From NCBI GenBank assembly GCA_937873155.1, contig CALMVZ010000011.1, forward strand, positions 310,001 to 374,000: 64,000 nt of DNA, given 5' to 3'. The stretch comes from an uncultured Bacteroidota bacterium (GTDB lineage: Bacteria > Bacteroidota > Bacteroidia > B-17B0 > Aurantibacillaceae). Positions 25,382-35,900 of this stretch are shown here, piece by piece. The position numbers and the translations under genes are program-made. The notes below the pieces were generated by a model. It ran no database searches and was not told the DNA's origin. It saw only the letters and a program-made list of their open reading frames with translations. Position 1 is the stretch's first letter, and every line of letters starts with the position of its first letter.

Positions 25382-25398
25382 TGCTACAATCTGTAGCA
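25382..25398. repeat. TGCTACA-atc-TGTAGCA palindrome upstream of radA
   Basis: A perfect 7-bp inverted repeat with a 3-bp centre, 22 bp before a TAACTTTG -7-like element (25420-25427) and 34 bp before the radA GTG. Size and position suit an operator, but no regulator is identified. Confidence 0.35.
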
Positions 25399-25432
25399 AG
25401 CAATGCCTGTACTTTGACCTAACTTTGATTTC

Positions 25433-26812
25433 GTGAGTAAAGTAAAAACAACATATTTTTGTCAAAGTTGCGGAACAGAACATAACAAATGGGTTGGAAA
25501 ATGTAACAGCTGCAATGAATGGAACACTTTAGTTGAAGAAAAGGTTCAAAAGGAAACAAAGAACAATAGACTTCAGGTATTTTCTTCCAATAAAACAGTT
25601 GGGGGAACCAATAAATCCGTTTTATTACAAGAAGTAGGGTTACAGGAATATCCGCGCATTGCCGTACCCGGAAAAGAATTGACAAGGGTTCTGGGCGGCG
25701 GAATTGTTCCCGGCTCTTTAGTATTGTTTGGTGGAGAACCGGGGATTGGCAAATCTACTTTAATGTTGCAGCTCGCTTTGCGGCTGAAGAATTTAAAAGT
25801 TCTGTATGTTAGTGGTGAAGAAAGCGAACAACAAATAAAAATGCGTGCCGAACGTATCGGTATCACAACAGAAACATGTTTTATTTTACAGGAAACAAAC
25901 ACACAAAATATTTTTTCGCAGATCGAACAGATCCAACCGCAATTAGTGGTGCTGGACTCTATTCAGACATTACATACAAGTTATGTGGAAAGCAGTCCGG
26001 GAAGCGTTTCGCAGGTTCGCGAATGTGCTGCTGAATTTTTACGTTTTGCTAAAGAAACTAATACGCCCGTGTTCATGATCGGGCACATTACAAAGGAAGG
26101 CAGTTTGGCCGGACCAAAAGTTTTGGAACACATGGTGGATACCGTTCTTCAGTTTGAAGGCGACACCAATCATGTATACCGTTTATTGCGCGCTACAAAG
26201 AACCGTTTCGGCAGCACGAACGAAATGGGTATTTACGAAATGAATGGTGATGGCCTGCGCGAAGTGACCAACCCTTCAGAAATATTAATTACACAAAGGG
26301 ATCACGCTACAAGCGGTGTTGCGATTGCCGCTACTATGGAAGGGAACCGCCCGATGTTAATTGAAACACAGGCATTAGTTAGCAGCGCAGCTTATGGTAC
26401 ACCTCAACGTTCTTCTACAGGATTTGATTTGCGAAGATTATCGATGTTATTAGCAGTTTTAGAAAAGCGTTGCGGATTCAGATTAGCGGTTAAAGATGTA
26501 TTCATCAATATTGCTGGTGGAATTAAAGTGGAAGACCCGGGTATTGATCTTGCCCTGGTATGCGGAATTTTATCCAGTAACGAAGATCTGCCGATCCCTC
26601 AAAATGTTTGTTTCGCGGGCGAAGTTGGTTTAACCGGTGAGATCCGTCCTGTAAGCCGCATCGAACAGCGGATCTCAGAAGCACAAAAGTTAGGATTTGA
26701 GAAAATTTTTATCTCATCCTATAATAAAAAAGGCTTAGATTTGAAGCAGTTTTCTATTGAGGTTATAACGGTAACCAAAATGGAAGAAGTGTTTCAAAAA
26801 CTATTTGCCTGA
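25433..26812 (+). CDS. radA: DNA repair protein RadA (Sms)
   Basis: A 459-residue RecA-like helicase that promotes branch migration during recombination. It has the N-terminal zinc finger (FCQSCG ... GKCNSCNEW), Walker A GEPGIGKST (residues 101-109), the RadA-specific KNRFGSTNE motif, and a C-terminal Lon-like domain (AVKDVFINIAGGIKVEDPGIDLA; GEVGLTGEIRPV). Length is normal. The start is the GTG at 25433, five bases after a TAACTTTG -7-like element (25420-25427), so a leaderless transcript is possible. The stop overlaps the next ATG (TGATG), coupling it to a TPR-SpoIIE gene. Confidence 0.96.
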   Translation: MSKVKTTYFCQSCGTEHNKWVGKCNSCNEWNTLVEEKVQKETKNNRLQVFSSNKTVGGTNKSVLLQEVGLQEYPRIAVPGKELTRVLGGGIVPGSLVLFGGEPGIGKSTLMLQLALRLKNLKVLYVSGEESEQQIKMRAERIGITTETCFILQETNTQNIFSQIEQIQPQLVVLDSIQTLHTSYVESSPGSVSQVRECAAEFLRFAKETNTPVFMIGHITKEGSLAGPKVLEHMVDTVLQFEGDTNHVYRLLRATKNRFGSTNEMGIYEMNGDGLREVTNPSEILITQRDHATSGVAIAATMEGNRPMLIETQALVSSAAYGTPQRSSTGFDLRRLSMLLAVLEKRCGFRLAVKDVFINIAGGIKVEDPGIDLALVCGILSSNEDLPIPQNVCFAGEVGLTGEIRPVSRIEQRISEAQKLGFEKIFISSYNKKGLDLKQFSIEVITVTKMEEVFQKLFA

Positions 26813-28938
26813 TGAAAAAAATTATTGCGCTTTTCTTTTTTCTTCTTTATTGCAGCATTTCTTTTTCACAGAATAAAAGAGCTATCGATAGTCTTTTAGC
26901 TTTAACAAAAGCGGCCAACGATACCACAAAAGCTAATCTTTATAATATGATCGCTGCTCTATGGGCGGCCTCTGATCCCGAAAAAAATAAAGAATACGGT
27001 GAGAAAATATTAAACATCGGGGAAACAAGCGGGATCGGAAAATATAAAGCGCTGGGGTTTTTCAAGCTCGGCATTTATTATTACACTATCGGGCAAATGG
27101 ATTCCGCAACCCTGTATTATTCAAAAGCTCTTGATCTTGCCAAAATCAATAACCGGGTTGTTTTAGAAGCATTCATACACCAGAACCGGGGATTGGTTTA
27201 CGAGCGCATAGGTGAATATGAAAATGCCATCAAAGAAAATATTCTTTCACTTAAGCTCTTTGAAAAGGTTAAGAGTGATTTTTCGGTGGCTAACCTTAAA
27301 AACAATATAGGTATCATTTATCTTAAACAACACGATTTCGTTTTGGCCGAAAAATATTTCCTGGAATCGTATGACTATTTAAAAAAGACCGGAAATCCCG
27401 GAGCCTTATGTTATGTTTATCAAAACCTCGGACTAATCGAAAGTAATAAGGAAAATTATGAAAAGAGCGACTCCCTTTACAAATTAGCTCTTTCAGAATT
27501 TATTTTTCTGAATGACATATCCGGGCAAGTAGGCTGCCTTCAAAATCTTGCGATGAATTTTTTAAATCTGAATCGTCCTGATTCTGCAAATCTTTATAAC
27601 ATCAGATCAATACAACTTTCAAGGGCCGTTGACAACCTCAACGGCATTTATTCTGGTTATTTAAATCAGGCAAGTGTTTATTTACGTTTCCTGAATTCCC
27701 CGAAAATTGCTTTAGCCTATCTTGACTCTGCCGCATCCATAAAAGAGTTGAACGAACTGCCTGAATATAAAATTGCTTACCTCCAGAGCTTATCTGAATA
27801 CCATTTATGTTATGGCGATAAACAAAAAGGGTTTTTATTAATGGACAGGTACTTGACCTTAAAAGACTCTCTCCTCTCTGAAGAAAATCGCGAAACGATC
27901 AAAACCCTCAACACGAAATACGACACGGAGAAAAAAGATCTCCAGATCAAAAACCAATCACTTGAGATCGATGCAAAAGAAAAAGAGAATGCGGCAAAGA
28001 ATAAGATCTTACTGTTAGGCGCTTTTGCCTTATTGATCGTTGCTGTGTTTGGTTTTATTGCCTTCAGCAATTTCAAGAAAACCAAACGGGCAAACATTAT
28101 CATCAGCAATCAGAAAGAAATGGTAGAATTGCAGAAAGAGGAGATCTCCTTACAAAAAGTCCTGGTTGAGGTAAAACAAAAAGAGATCATTGATAGCATC
28201 AACTACGCACAAAAAATTCAATCAGCCGTTCTGACCAGCGAAGAAGTGTGGAAAAAAATATCCCCGGAATATTTTATTATTTTCCAGCCGAAAGATATTG
28301 TGAGCGGTGATTTTTACTGGGCGTATAACACAACTAATAACCGTTCTGTTTTTGCTTTAGCCGATTGTACAGGCCATGGTGTTCCGGGCGGGTTCATGAG
28401 CATGTTAGGAAATAGTTTTTTAAATGAGTTAGTTGTGGAAAATAAATTATTTAAAGCAGATGTTATCTTAAACAAACTCCGAGAAAAAATAATTAAAGCG
28501 CTCGGACAAAAAGGGGCGGAAGACCGTAAAGACGGTATGGATATGGGTCTTTGTGTGTGGAATAAATTAGATAATACACTGGAATTCTCCGGGGCAAATA
28601 ATAGTTTATGGCTGATCCGAAACGGCGAACTTGTAAATTATGCGGGCGATAAAATGCCGATCGGACAATATGCCGACGAATTAAAACCGTTTTCTTCTCA
28701 TAACATCTCTTTACAAAAAAATGATCTTATTGTTTTATGCACGGATGGATTTGCGGATCAGTTCGGAGGAGAGGGCGGTAAAAAATTGAAATCAAAGAAC
28801 CTGAAAGAATTCATTGTAAAGAATTCAGGCAGCCCTCTGCCACAACAAAAATCGGATCTCACCGCACTTTTCTCAAATTGGAAGGGGCAGCATCAGCAAG
28901 TTGATGATGTGAGCTTGATCATGATAAAAGTTGTTTAA
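26812..28938 (+). CDS. Exported TPR sensor with SpoIIE-type PP2C phosphatase domain (paralogue)
   Basis: A 708-residue protein with signal peptide (IIALFFFLLYCSISFSQ), TPR units at about 30-370 (including LGIYYYTIGQMDSATLYYSKALDLA), one transmembrane helix at about 399-420 (ILLLGAFALLIVAVFGFIAF), a coiled-coil linker ending IIDSINYAQKIQSAVL, and a SpoIIE/PP2C domain (GDFYWAY; ADCTGHGVPGGFMSMLG; CTDGFADQFGGEGG; VDDVSLIMI) with its metal ligands. Same architecture as the protein at 9087-11090, including the QKEIxDSINYAxxIQ linker. Predicted to dephosphorylate a cytoplasmic partner in response to a periplasmic cue. It overlaps radA by one base. Confidence 0.9.
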   Translation: MKKIIALFFFLLYCSISFSQNKRAIDSLLALTKAANDTTKANLYNMIAALWAASDPEKNKEYGEKILNIGETSGIGKYKALGFFKLGIYYYTIGQMDSATLYYSKALDLAKINNRVVLEAFIHQNRGLVYERIGEYENAIKENILSLKLFEKVKSDFSVANLKNNIGIIYLKQHDFVLAEKYFLESYDYLKKTGNPGALCYVYQNLGLIESNKENYEKSDSLYKLALSEFIFLNDISGQVGCLQNLAMNFLNLNRPDSANLYNIRSIQLSRAVDNLNGIYSGYLNQASVYLRFLNSPKIALAYLDSAASIKELNELPEYKIAYLQSLSEYHLCYGDKQKGFLLMDRYLTLKDSLLSEENRETIKTLNTKYDTEKKDLQIKNQSLEIDAKEKENAAKNKILLLGAFALLIVAVFGFIAFSNFKKTKRANIIISNQKEMVELQKEEISLQKVLVEVKQKEIIDSINYAQKIQSAVLTSEEVWKKISPEYFIIFQPKDIVSGDFYWAYNTTNNRSVFALADCTGHGVPGGFMSMLGNSFLNELVVENKLFKADVILNKLREKIIKALGQKGAEDRKDGMDMGLCVWNKLDNTLEFSGANNSLWLIRNGELVNYAGDKMPIGQYADELKPFSSHNISLQKNDLIVLCTDGFADQFGGEGGKKLKSKNLKEFIVKNSGSPLPQQKSDLTALFSNWKGQHQQVDDVSLIMIKVV

Positions 28939-28967
28939 AGTTTAAAATTGTTAATTCACAGCCTCCC

Positions 28968-30014
28968 GTGAAAAAAACAGCCGTTTTTATTTCAATCCTT
29001 TCTATTTTATTCGTAACTTATGCTTCCATAAGAACCATGAAATTTTTAGCCTTTATACTATTTATCCCCGGCGTGTTTGCAGACGGCGGTGGCGATACTA
29101 TTAAACCTGCTTTCACTAACAACAAAGACCTTTGCGGCGATGTAGTGGGCGTTTGCAAATCCGGCGATACGTATTGCCATAATTATGTTTTTGATAAACA
29201 ACTATACGACTTCAGATGCGATACTTTAGCCCAGGTAAAATTCTGGCGCCAGATCATGAACCTGCATAAAGATTCAGCGTTGATCAACCTCAGCCATAAC
29301 AGAACGGTTGTTGAGAAAACTTATACAAGGAACTGGTCGCATAAAGACGACCTTACTAAACAATTATATAGGGATAGCGTAAGAGCTGCACATGGATTAG
29401 ATTCCTCTTATCGGGTTCTGTTAACGGACGGCAAACAATTCTTCTACGATTTTGATAAGGCCTTCGTTAATTTCGACAGGGGAATAAATGATTTTGTGGC
29501 AAATGGTGTTGATCCCTGGTATGCACAAGCTATTTTATTGATCGAAAGTCCGAACAAATTACAAAAATCAAATGTTGGCGCTTATGGCCCTTTCCAATTA
29601 ATGAAACCTGTCGCAAGATTATTTGGTTTAAAAGTGAATAAGCAATTGGATGAGCGTGCGGATTTCGACAGAGCGGCATACGCAGCTTCAAGTCTTATCA
29701 AAACCATTTGTATTCCGAATACAAAACAAATTCTTGATTCGTTACATATTACCTATAACGAAAACGACCTTTGGTTCAAATTACTGGTGATGCATTCGTA
29801 TCACGCCGGTTCGGGGAACGTACGTCAGGCCTTATATACATTTATGCCGACACAAGGCGATATGACCCTGATCTACAATTTGTGGCATGCACAAACGAGA
29901 CATTTCCGCTCGGCGTCACAAAATTATTCCCAATTAGTTTTAGCTGCAATGCTCGAAATGAATTCGCGCATTAAATTAGAGCCGGCAGACATGGTTTCAG
30001 TACAAAAACCTTAG
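28968..30014 (+). CDS. Exported lytic transglycosylase-like (SLT-fold) protein
   Basis: A protein of up to 348 residues; GTG 28968 gives two successive hydrophobic segments, whereas ATG 29037 (MKFLAFILFIPGVFADGGGD) gives a clean signal peptide, so the shorter start is plausible. The C-terminal half has the lysozyme-like SLT order: WYAQAILLIESPNK (candidate catalytic E193 in long numbering), GAYGPFQLMKPVARLFGL, RADFDRAAYAASSLIKTI, MHSYHAGSGNVRQAL. The E-S-P and Y-G-P-F-Q variants differ from the usual E-S-x-F and A-x-G-L-M-Q, so activity is likely but not certain. It would cleave peptidoglycan glycan strands. It overlaps the convergent flavoprotein gene by 4 bases. Confidence 0.8.
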   Translation: MKKTAVFISILSILFVTYASIRTMKFLAFILFIPGVFADGGGDTIKPAFTNNKDLCGDVVGVCKSGDTYCHNYVFDKQLYDFRCDTLAQVKFWRQIMNLHKDSALINLSHNRTVVEKTYTRNWSHKDDLTKQLYRDSVRAAHGLDSSYRVLLTDGKQFFYDFDKAFVNFDRGINDFVANGVDPWYAQAILLIESPNKLQKSNVGAYGPFQLMKPVARLFGLKVNKQLDERADFDRAAYAASSLIKTICIPNTKQILDSLHITYNENDLWFKLLVMHSYHAGSGNVRQALYTFMPTQGDMTLIYNLWHAQTRHFRSASQNYSQLVLAAMLEMNSRIKLEPADMVSVQKP

Positions 30015-31267
30015 ATATTCTTTACAGCGTCCTGCGACTTTCCGATCCTGATCACCTCGGCCAAAGTTTTAAGCGCGCGGGCATGTTTTTTAACGAACGG
30101 ATTTGTTGTGTCCCAAACATATCCTGCGAGCACAGAACAAATCTGTTTTTTGAAATCCGGGTTTATTTCTTTCGCGAAGAATATTTCATAAAGCGTTCCA
30201 TCGTACCAACCCATTACATAACTCTTGAAGGTTTCTACACCGATCATGGTTGGCTTCATATATTCTTCTTCCCAATCTACTTTAGTCCCTTTCAATTGCT
30301 TCACAACTAAATTAGCGGCCCGCTGACTTGAAGCCGCCGCCAGGGTTACGCCCGAAGAAAATACAGGGTCTAAGAATTCTGTTACGTTTCCTGTGAGAAC
30401 AAATCCGTCGCCGTAAAATTTATCTGTTGTCACGCTCCATCCCTGGATCGTTCTTGGCTCAAATAAAAATTCTTTATCGCCAAATCGTTCTTTAATATGA
30501 GGCTCGCTATCTATTAACTTTCTTAACGCTTGTTCAGGAGAAAGATCTTTTACCTGATCATAGAATTCCGGATTCCCGACAAAACCAACTGAAGTTGTTC
30601 CATTAGAAAAAGGAATTACCCAGATCCAAGTTGTTGGTGTATGAACAACTACCATGATGCGATTAGGCTCGCTATATTTCAAACGGTCCGGATCTTTAAT
30701 ATGTGCGAATAAAGTTTTACGTGGGGGCAAATTACTCGGACGGTCCAAATTGAATAATCTTGGGATCACGCGGCCGTAACCGCTTGCGTCCACAATGAAT
30801 TTTGCGTTGATAGTGTCAATGCTGCCGTCTTTGTTTTTGACGATTGTTGCAGAGTCTGTCCCCTCGAATTTTATTGCAGTAACTTCTGTTTCAAAACAAA
30901 CATCAACACCTTGACGTTTTGCTTCTTCTGCTAATGTCATATCAAAATCTGCGCGCTGCACTTGCCATGTCCATTTCCATCCCTGCGTGAATTGTTCTGT
31001 AAAATTAAAATCACATACTTCTTCGCCTCTTACAAATTTCGCTCCGAATTTTTCCTGGAACCCTTTTGCTTTTACGGCCTCTAACAACCCTGCTTCTTCC
31101 AATGCCTCCATACTTCGCGGCAACAAACTTTCACCGATAACAAAACGGGGGAATTTTTCTTTCTCTACTATTTTAGTTTTGAATCCGGCTTTATTAATAA
31201 TGCTTGCGGCAATTGTTCCTGCGGGTCCTGCGCCAATTACTAATACGTCTACGTTTTGTGTTGCCAT
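30011..31267 (-). CDS. Flavin-dependent oxidoreductase of the tryptophan-halogenase-like family
   Basis: A 418-residue FAD enzyme from ATG 31267 (MATQNVDVLVIGAGPAG). The dinucleotide motif GAGPAG is at residues 12-17, followed by PRFVIGESLLPRSMEALEEAGLLEAV, and the halogenase signature W-x-W-x-I-P is present as WIWVIP at 214-219; FLDPVFSSGVTLAAASS is the second FAD motif. Members are flavin-dependent halogenases or related hydroxylases/reductases such as geranylgeranyl reductase-like enzymes. No biosynthetic cluster surrounds it, so substrate and even halogenation are open. An upstream Met at 31291 adds eight residues without motif and is not preferred. Confidence 0.82.
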   Translation of the reverse strand: MATQNVDVLVIGAGPAGTIAASIINKAGFKTKIVEKEKFPRFVIGESLLPRSMEALEEAGLLEAVKAKGFQEKFGAKFVRGEEVCDFNFTEQFTQGWKWTWQVQRADFDMTLAEEAKRQGVDVCFETEVTAIKFEGTDSATIVKNKDGSIDTINAKFIVDASGYGRVIPRLFNLDRPSNLPPRKTLFAHIKDPDRLKYSEPNRIMVVVHTPTTWIWVIPFSNGTTSVGFVGNPEFYDQVKDLSPEQALRKLIDSEPHIKERFGDKEFLFEPRTIQGWSVTTDKFYGDGFVLTGNVTEFLDPVFSSGVTLAAASSQRAANLVVKQLKGTKVDWEEEYMKPTMIGVETFKSYVMGWYDGTLYEIFFAKEINPDFKKQICSVLAGYVWDTTNPFVKKHARALKTLAEVIRIGKSQDAVKNI

Positions 31268-31359
31268 CGGGAATGGGGTTAAAGAGCACACAAAAGTAAA
31301 AATAAATAAACAGGCCGGAAAAATATTATGGCCAAATGAGGAAAATCATTGCTGTATTA

Positions 31360-32712
31360 CTACAACAAGTCGTTTGCCAGATTCGCCAGATCACTTCTTT
31401 CGCCTTTTTGCAGAGTTATGTGCGCATAAAGCGGCTGCCCTTTAACTTTATCAATTAAATAGCTTAACCCGTTACTTTGCGCGTCAAGATAAGGTGTATC
31501 AATTTGGTGAACATCGCCTGTGAAAATGATCTTTGTATTTTCTCCTGCACGCGTAATAATGGTTTTTACTTCGTGGGGCGTTAGGTTTTGTGCTTCATCC
31601 ACAATAAAGAAAACGTTACTTAAACTACGGCCACGGATGTAGGCTAAAGGACAAACAACTAATTTCTGGCTTTCCACCATTTCATTCAGTTGTTTGTGTT
31701 CTTTATCTTTTTCGTTGAATTGGCTACGGATGTATTTTAAATTATCCCAAAGCGGTTCCATGTATGGATTCAATTTTGAGTTCACGTCTCCCGGCAAATA
31801 ACCAATGTCTTTATTACTAAGCGGAACTATTGGACGTGCTAAATAAATTTGATGGTAATTTCTTCGTTGCTCCAGCGCGCCGGCTAATGATAGTAATGTT
31901 TTTCCTGTTCCGGCAACGCCTTGTATCGTTACTAATTTTATTTCCGGATTCATGATCGCATCGAGTGCAAAAGACTGCTCGGCATTCTTCGGGATCACCC
32001 CGAAAGCAGCGCTTTTTATCACGCGCTGAAAACTTTCATCTTCTTTATTATAACGTGCTAAAACAGACTGTGACCCGTTCTTTAAAATATAATAATGGTT
32101 TGGGGTGGCTTCTCCGCGTTTCAAAACATCTTTCGAGGGACTTGAACCTTTCTGGTAAATGCTTGCTATCTTTTCTGCGGAGACTTTTTGAACCTCGCTC
32201 ATGCCGGTATATAATTCATCAACCGTTTTAATCTTTCCGGTCTCGTAATCTTCGGCTTGTAAACTGAGTGATTTGGCTTTGATGCGCAGGTTAATATCTT
32301 TAGTAATTAAAACTACTTTGCGCCCGGGATGCTGTTCTGCAACATATAATGCAGTATTTAAAATTTTATGGTCCGCTTTTCTGTCATCGAAAATACGCTC
32401 AGCATTTACTTTGCTATTGGTATTCATTTCGATCTTGAATTTTCCGCGAGTCGGGCCATTAATAGAGGTCCAATCCTGTAAGGTGTTCTTGCCTGATAGT
32501 TTATCTATGTATCGTGTAAATTCGCGGGCTGCGTAATTTTTAGTGTCGTTTCCCTTCTTAAAGTTGTCTAGTTCTTCTAAAACTGTTATAGGTATCACAA
32601 CATCGTGTTCTTTAAAGTTCTTTATAGCTGTGTGATCGTAGATGATTACTGAAGTGTCGAGTACAAATATCTTTCTGTTTTCGGCCGAACGGGGTGCTTT
32701 CTTTTTTATCAT
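31360..32712 (-). CDS. PIN domain-PhoH family ATPase (PhoH2-type)
   Basis: A 450-residue fusion of an N-terminal PIN ribonuclease domain (about 14-130: KIFVLDTSVIIYD, ITVLEELDNFKKG, DHKILNTALYVAE, VVLITKDINLRIKA) and a C-terminal PhoH ATPase domain (Walker A GVAGTGKT at 265-272; NVFFIVDEAQNLTPHEVKTIITRAGENTKIIFTGDVHQIDTPYLD). PhoH2 proteins couple ATP hydrolysis to RNA unwinding and cleavage. The PIN acidic residues look intact. It is a single gene, 93 bp from the flavoprotein. Confidence 0.93.
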   Translation of the reverse strand: MIKKKAPRSAENRKIFVLDTSVIIYDHTAIKNFKEHDVVIPITVLEELDNFKKGNDTKNYAAREFTRYIDKLSGKNTLQDWTSINGPTRGKFKIEMNTNSKVNAERIFDDRKADHKILNTALYVAEQHPGRKVVLITKDINLRIKAKSLSLQAEDYETGKIKTVDELYTGMSEVQKVSAEKIASIYQKGSSPSKDVLKRGEATPNHYYILKNGSQSVLARYNKEDESFQRVIKSAAFGVIPKNAEQSFALDAIMNPEIKLVTIQGVAGTGKTLLSLAGALEQRRNYHQIYLARPIVPLSNKDIGYLPGDVNSKLNPYMEPLWDNLKYIRSQFNEKDKEHKQLNEMVESQKLVVCPLAYIRGRSLSNVFFIVDEAQNLTPHEVKTIITRAGENTKIIFTGDVHQIDTPYLDAQSNGLSYLIDKVKGQPLYAHITLQKGERSDLANLANDLL

Positions 32713-32875
32713 AGAAGGAACTGGAGTTTAATTTTAATAAAACTATTTCATTAATTGCTTACATTTTAAGACTACTTTTTTTTTAATAAACAGGCTTATG
32801 TTAAATGGTTAAACCCCTATTTTTAAGGCTGACGGTTTTTTAGATTTATTTAGATGTTAAAGTGCGCCTGTTTTA

Positions 32876-32891
32876 GGGGGCTAAAGCCCTC
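32876..32891. repeat. GGGGGC-TAAA-GCCCTC palindrome (GGGCTAAAGCCC-type)
   Basis: A 6-bp stem with TAAA loop in the 209-bp spacer (32713-32921) between phoH and the large T9SS gene. CCCCTA at about 32814 and TTAGGGG at 32873 could form an outer closing stem. I see no small gene in this spacer. A TATATTTG element at 32911-32918 just precedes the next ATG. Confidence 0.5.
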
Positions 32892-32921
32892 ATAATTAAA
32901 TTATTTGGCTTATATTTGATC

Positions 32922-35900
32922 ATGAAAAATTTCGCGCATTTACTCGGTTTATGTTTATTAACTGCGTCACCGGATCTGAACGCACAACAATTCAATAAAC
33001 AACCTACGCCCCAGGATTCGAATAAGAGTTTTTACGATATCAAAAAAGATTTCGAAGAGTTTTGGAAAGATAAGGAGCCGCCGCGCGGATCGGGTTATAA
33101 AGTGATGCAAAGGTGGATCCATGACATGGAGCCGCGTGTATACCCAAGTGGCGACCTTAAAACAGCCGGTGCAAAAAGATCTTTTGAAGAATATCAAAAA
33201 TATCTTCAAAGTAATTCAACTGCCAAACAAATAATTACTGCTGCTCCTTCAGCAACAACGGCCAATTGGACAGCTTTAGGCCCTTTCGGTTCACCTATCA
33301 ATACAGGCGCAGGACGGTTACAATGTGTGCGTTTTCATCCTGCAGGCACATCAACCGTTTATGTTGGCGCGGCTTCCGGTGGTTTATGGAAATCTACAAA
33401 TGCAGGGGCGTCATGGTCAACTACAACCGATCAGATCTCATCGCTTGGTGTCTCTGATATCGCTATCAATCCTGCCAATCCTAATATAATGTACATTTCT
33501 ACAGGTGATTTCGATGGAGCGCCTACCGGTTATACGCAGGGCGATTCGAAGTCGGTTGGTGTTTTAAAATCTACAGATGGCGGAAACACGTGGAATACTA
33601 CAGGTTTAACATGGACAACAAGCCAATCACGTTTTATTTCTAAATTATTGATCAACCCGCTTAATACAGTTGAGGTTTTTGCATTTACTTCAGCTGGTAT
33701 TTACCGTACACGTAACAGTGGCACAACATGGTCGTTAGTAACGCCGGGATATTATAAAGACGCTGAATACAAGCCGGGCGATACTACAACTATTTATTGT
33801 GTGAATAATTCTAACATTTACCGTTCAACAAATGGAGGCCAAACTTTTTCGAATACATCATTTACATCAAGTTTTGGAAACGTAAGGATCGCTGTAACCC
33901 CGGCAGATCCAAATTACTTATATATTGTTGGCACCAACGCTACTGATGCGTTTGGCGGGCTGGTTCGTTCAACAAATTCAGCCGCTACATTCAGTACTAT
34001 GTCTACAACTCCTAATATTTTAGGCGGTACCCAGGGATGGTATGATCTGTCAATAGCCGCATCGCCTACAAATAAAGACGAGGTTATTGTTGGAGGTATT
34101 GATATTTGGAGATCAACGAATGGCGGCGTAAACTGGACACAACGTACTTTCGGTTACGGCGGCGGCCCATACGTTCATCCTGATCAGCATGATGCGGTTT
34201 ATGAGAACGGAACAACCATCTGGTTAGCGCATGATGGCGGTGTTGACAGAAGCACTAACAGCGGAAGTACATGGACAAGTGTTAATGGCAATATGAATAT
34301 TGCTCAGCCTTATTTCTTAGGCGTATCAAATACAGGCGCAGCTAAAATTGTTGCCGGCTTGCAGGATAACGGAAGCATTGTTAATAATATTACATCATGG
34401 TTCGAAGGAAAAGGTGGTGATGGAATGGATTGTTTTATTGATTGGAATAATTCAAATATCATTATAGCTTCATCTCAAAACGGAGGACACGGAAGAAGCA
34501 CAAACGGAGGCACTTCTTTTTCAAATATTGTAACCGGGTTAACCGGTACAGCTGATTGGGTGGCCCCCATTTGCCAGGACCCTAATACGGCAACTACATA
34601 TTATGCGGGCCGCCAGGAAGTTTTCAGATCTACAAATTCCGGAGCAAGCTGGTCTCAGTTAGGAACTCTCGGAGGATCAGGAAGTGTTCTACTTATTAAT
34701 CCTGCACCTTCGGCGCCGGGAACGATCTATGCAGGACGCGCCACTACAATTTATAAAACAACAAATAACGGAGCAAGTTGGACCAACATTACTGCCGGCA
34801 TTCCTGCAACAGGGCGCATCACCGATATTGATGTTGATAATACGAATGCCAACAATGTGTACGTTACATTATCAGGATATTCTGCAGGTAACAAGGTTTA
34901 TTATTCAACCAACGGAGGCTTAACATGGACGAATTACTCAACAGGGTTACCAAATCTTCCGGCAAATTGCATTGTGTTCAAAAAGAATAGTCCGGGTGCT
35001 GTTTACGTGGGAATGGATTATGGCGTTTATTATCGTGAATTGAGTATGAGTTCATGGGTGCCTTATATGACAGGTTTACCAAATGTTTGGGTGAACGACA
35101 TGGAGATCTATTATCCTACTAATAAATTGAGAGCTGCAACTTATGGTCGTGGTATTTGGGAAACCGATCTTTACAGTCAGCCCGGCGTTGCGCCAAATGC
35201 GTTTTACAGCACTACAAGCAATACTATTTGTGTCGGCAGTTCAGTTAACTTTTTCGACGCTTCGTCTAATACACCAACAGCCTGGGCATGGACATTCAGC
35301 GGCGGAAGTCCGGCAACATCAACAGTAAAAAACCCTCCGAGCATTACTTATAGTACAACGGGCACATATACAGTTTCTCTTGTAGCCACAAACTCTGTTG
35401 GTGCCAGCGCGCCATATACGACTACCGTATATGTAATAAATACACCGACTTCGGTTTCTACGAGCACGGGTACTTGCGCCGGACAAAACAAGCCTTTGGT
35501 TGTAACATCAAACGCATCAAGTATCATCTGGCAAGGCGGACAAAATACATTTACCGCTTCTTTCGGACCAACAGTTACAACAGTATATAGTTATACTGTT
35601 TATACAGGAGCTTGTCAATCTACAGGAACCTCAACAATGACCGTTGGAACAGCTCCTCCAACCCCATCTTTCACGCAAGCAGGAAATATTCTGACCTCCT
35701 CTTCTGCCGTTAATTATCAGTGGTATTTAAATGGCAGCCCTATTCCGGGAGAAAACAGCCAAACCATTGATATTTCGGTTCATGGACCTGGTTTCTATTC
35801 GGTTTGGGTGGATAATGGATCCGGGTGTCAGGCCTCCTCTTCAGTTACTTTTTTAACGCCGGGCCCAAACAACATCATTCAATTATCTGTTTTTGCAGGC

